This document shows positions 47,040 through 48,063 of a stretch of 48,063 nt of DNA, in pieces. Source of the DNA: Micromonospora maritima (lineage in GTDB: Bacteria > Actinomycetota > Actinomycetes > Mycobacteriales > Micromonosporaceae); the NCBI RefSeq assembly GCF_902825405.1, contig NZ_CADEAU010000004.1, positions 1 to 48,063 on the forward strand. Direction: 5' to 3'. The first letter of the stretch is position 1. Every line of letters begins with the position of its first letter. The notes under the pieces are model-generated. The model saw nothing but the letters and a program-made list of their open reading frames with translations. It was not told the origin of the DNA and made no database searches. The position numbers were made by a program, and so were the translations under genes.

Positions 47040-48063
47040 GTGGAACCGGACGTGCTGGGAGCGCCCTACGAGCGGCGGACCATCGACCTGGGCACCGACG
47101 ACGAGGGACCGGTGGTCGCCACCCTGGTCCGCCGGCGGGCCGACCGCCCGACCGGCCGCGCCGTGCTCTACGTGCACGGCTTCGTCGACTACTTCTTCCA
47201 GACCCACGTGGCCGACTTCTTCGCCGAACGCGGGTGGGACTTCTACGCGCTCGACCTGCGCAAGTACGGCCGCAGCCTGCTCCCGCACCAGACCCCGAAC
47301 TTCTGCCACGACCTGGCCGACTACTTCCCCGAGCTGGACGCCGCGGCCGAGATCATCCGGGCCGAGGAGGGGCACGACACCCTGCTCGCCATGGGCCACT
47401 CCACCGGCGGCCTGATCATCTCGTTGTGGGCGGACGCCCGGCGCGACGCCGGCCTGGTCGACGGCATCGTGCTCAACAGCCCCTTCTTCGACATCAACGC
47501 CCCCTGGCTGGTCCGCCGCCCCCTCGCGGCCGCCGTCTCCCGCCTGGGCCGCCGGGCGCCGCAGCGCGTCCTGCCGTTCGGCCTGGGCACGGTGTACGGC
47601 GAGAGCCTGCACGCCGACCACCGGGGCGAGTGGCGCTACGACCTGGCCTGGAAGCCACTCGCCGGATTCCCGGTCCGGGCCGGCTGGATCAACGCCATCC
47701 GGGCCGGCCAGCGCCGGCTGCGGGCCGGCCTCGACATCCCGGTGCCGGTGCTGCTGGCCTGCTCCACCCGCAGCTACCGGGGCGCGAAGTGGCACGACAA
47801 CGCCACGCTCGCCGACGCGGTGCTCGACGTCGAGCACATGGTGCGCTGGGCGCCCCGCCTCGGGCGGCACGTCACCCTGGCCCGCTTCGACGGCGGGCTG
47901 CACGACCTCACGCTGTCCAGTCCGGCCGTACGCGAGAAGGTGTTCGCGGAGGTCGGACGGTGGGCGGAGGGCTTCCTCCGGGCCGGACCGACCGAGCCGG
48001 AGGCCGCGCCGCCGGCCCCGCGTCGGCCGGCCGACGAGCCGGCCGGTGCGACCGCCGACGGCT
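47040..48063 (+). CDS. alpha/beta hydrolase (lysophospholipase-like), 3' end off window
   Basis: 341 codons from GTG 47040, with TACCGT (47027-47032) 7 nt upstream, so a leaderless start is likely. The fold is clear: RAVLYVHGFVDYFFQTHVAD for the oxyanion region, FYALDLRKYGRSL, the nucleophile elbow MGHSTGGLI with its Ser, IVLNSPFFD, LDIPVPVLLACSTRSY and FDGGLHDLTLSS with the catalytic His. It resembles serine hydrolases annotated as monoglyceride lipase or lysophospholipase. The C-terminus is Pro/Ala-rich and runs off the right edge. Ordinary host gene. Confidence 0.8.
   Translation, partial: MEPDVLGAPYERRTIDLGTDDEGPVVATLVRRRADRPTGRAVLYVHGFVDYFFQTHVADFFAERGWDFYALDLRKYGRSLLPHQTPNFCHDLADYFPELDAAAEIIRAEEGHDTLLAMGHSTGGLIISLWADARRDAGLVDGIVLNSPFFDINAPWLVRRPLAAAVSRLGRRAPQRVLPFGLGTVYGESLHADHRGEWRYDLAWKPLAGFPVRAGWINAIRAGQRRLRAGLDIPVPVLLACSTRSYRGAKWHDNATLADAVLDVEHMVRWAPRLGRHVTLARFDGGLHDLTLSSPAVREKVFAEVGRWAEGFLRAGPTEPEAAPPAPRRPADEPAGATADG

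Overview
The window is high-GC DNA with dense, overlapping, GTG-rich genes. Leaderless-type starts, a WhiB protein and the flanking genes suggest an actinomycete, probably Micromonosporaceae; the family is my inference. Nearly all of it is one integrated element of about 45.66 kb, lying between two copies of the 7-bp core GATCGTG (586-592 and 46242-46248). The host gene split by the insertion is a single-stranded DNA-binding protein (ssb) read leftwards: its body is at 1-~591, while its ribosome binding site and first eight codons (MFDTYVTI) are 45.7 kb away at 46242-46265. Right of the element are host genes: a ribosome hibernation (HPF-like) protein and an alpha/beta hydrolase that runs off the window.

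Right to left, the element holds a rightward repressor-like HTH gene overlapping a serine integrase; a divergent small HTH (Cro-like) gene heading a long leftward early operon; tightly overlapping small genes including a WhiB protein, a sigma factor and a PD-(D/E)XK nuclease; a replication block (Prim-Pol, DUF3987 protein, RuvC-like resolvase) with an iteron-like repeat region; a cytosine methyltransferase; an internal tyrosine recombinase; HNH endonucleases; a complete leftward siphovirus head-tail cluster (terminase, portal, ClpP-type protease, capsid, connectors, tail tube, frameshifted chaperone, tape measure, distal tail, minor tail proteins); and a lysis cassette.

Left of lysis is an unusual block for a prophage. 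It has an FtsK/SpoIIIE (TraB-like) ATPase, a DUF2637/SpdB-like membrane protein and a chain of tiny membrane proteins, the set typical of actinomycete integrative conjugative elements (AICEs). A secreted Pro/Glu-rich protein and a membrane protein follow, up to the attachment site. Four small plus-strand genes (8385-8606, 8695-9105, 9587-9847, 13062-13289) oppose the leftward genes and look like lysogen-expressed morons, each with its own TAnnnT box 7-8 nt before the start.

The element therefore looks like a temperate siphovirus carrying an AICE-like transfer module. The virion genes are intact, the integrase sits next to attR, and a divergent repressor/Cro switch with paired operators controls it. 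Insertion removes the native 5' end of ssb, but the phage end keeps the frame open and offers a GTG start 4 nt after a phage gene stop, so the host gene may survive as a hybrid.
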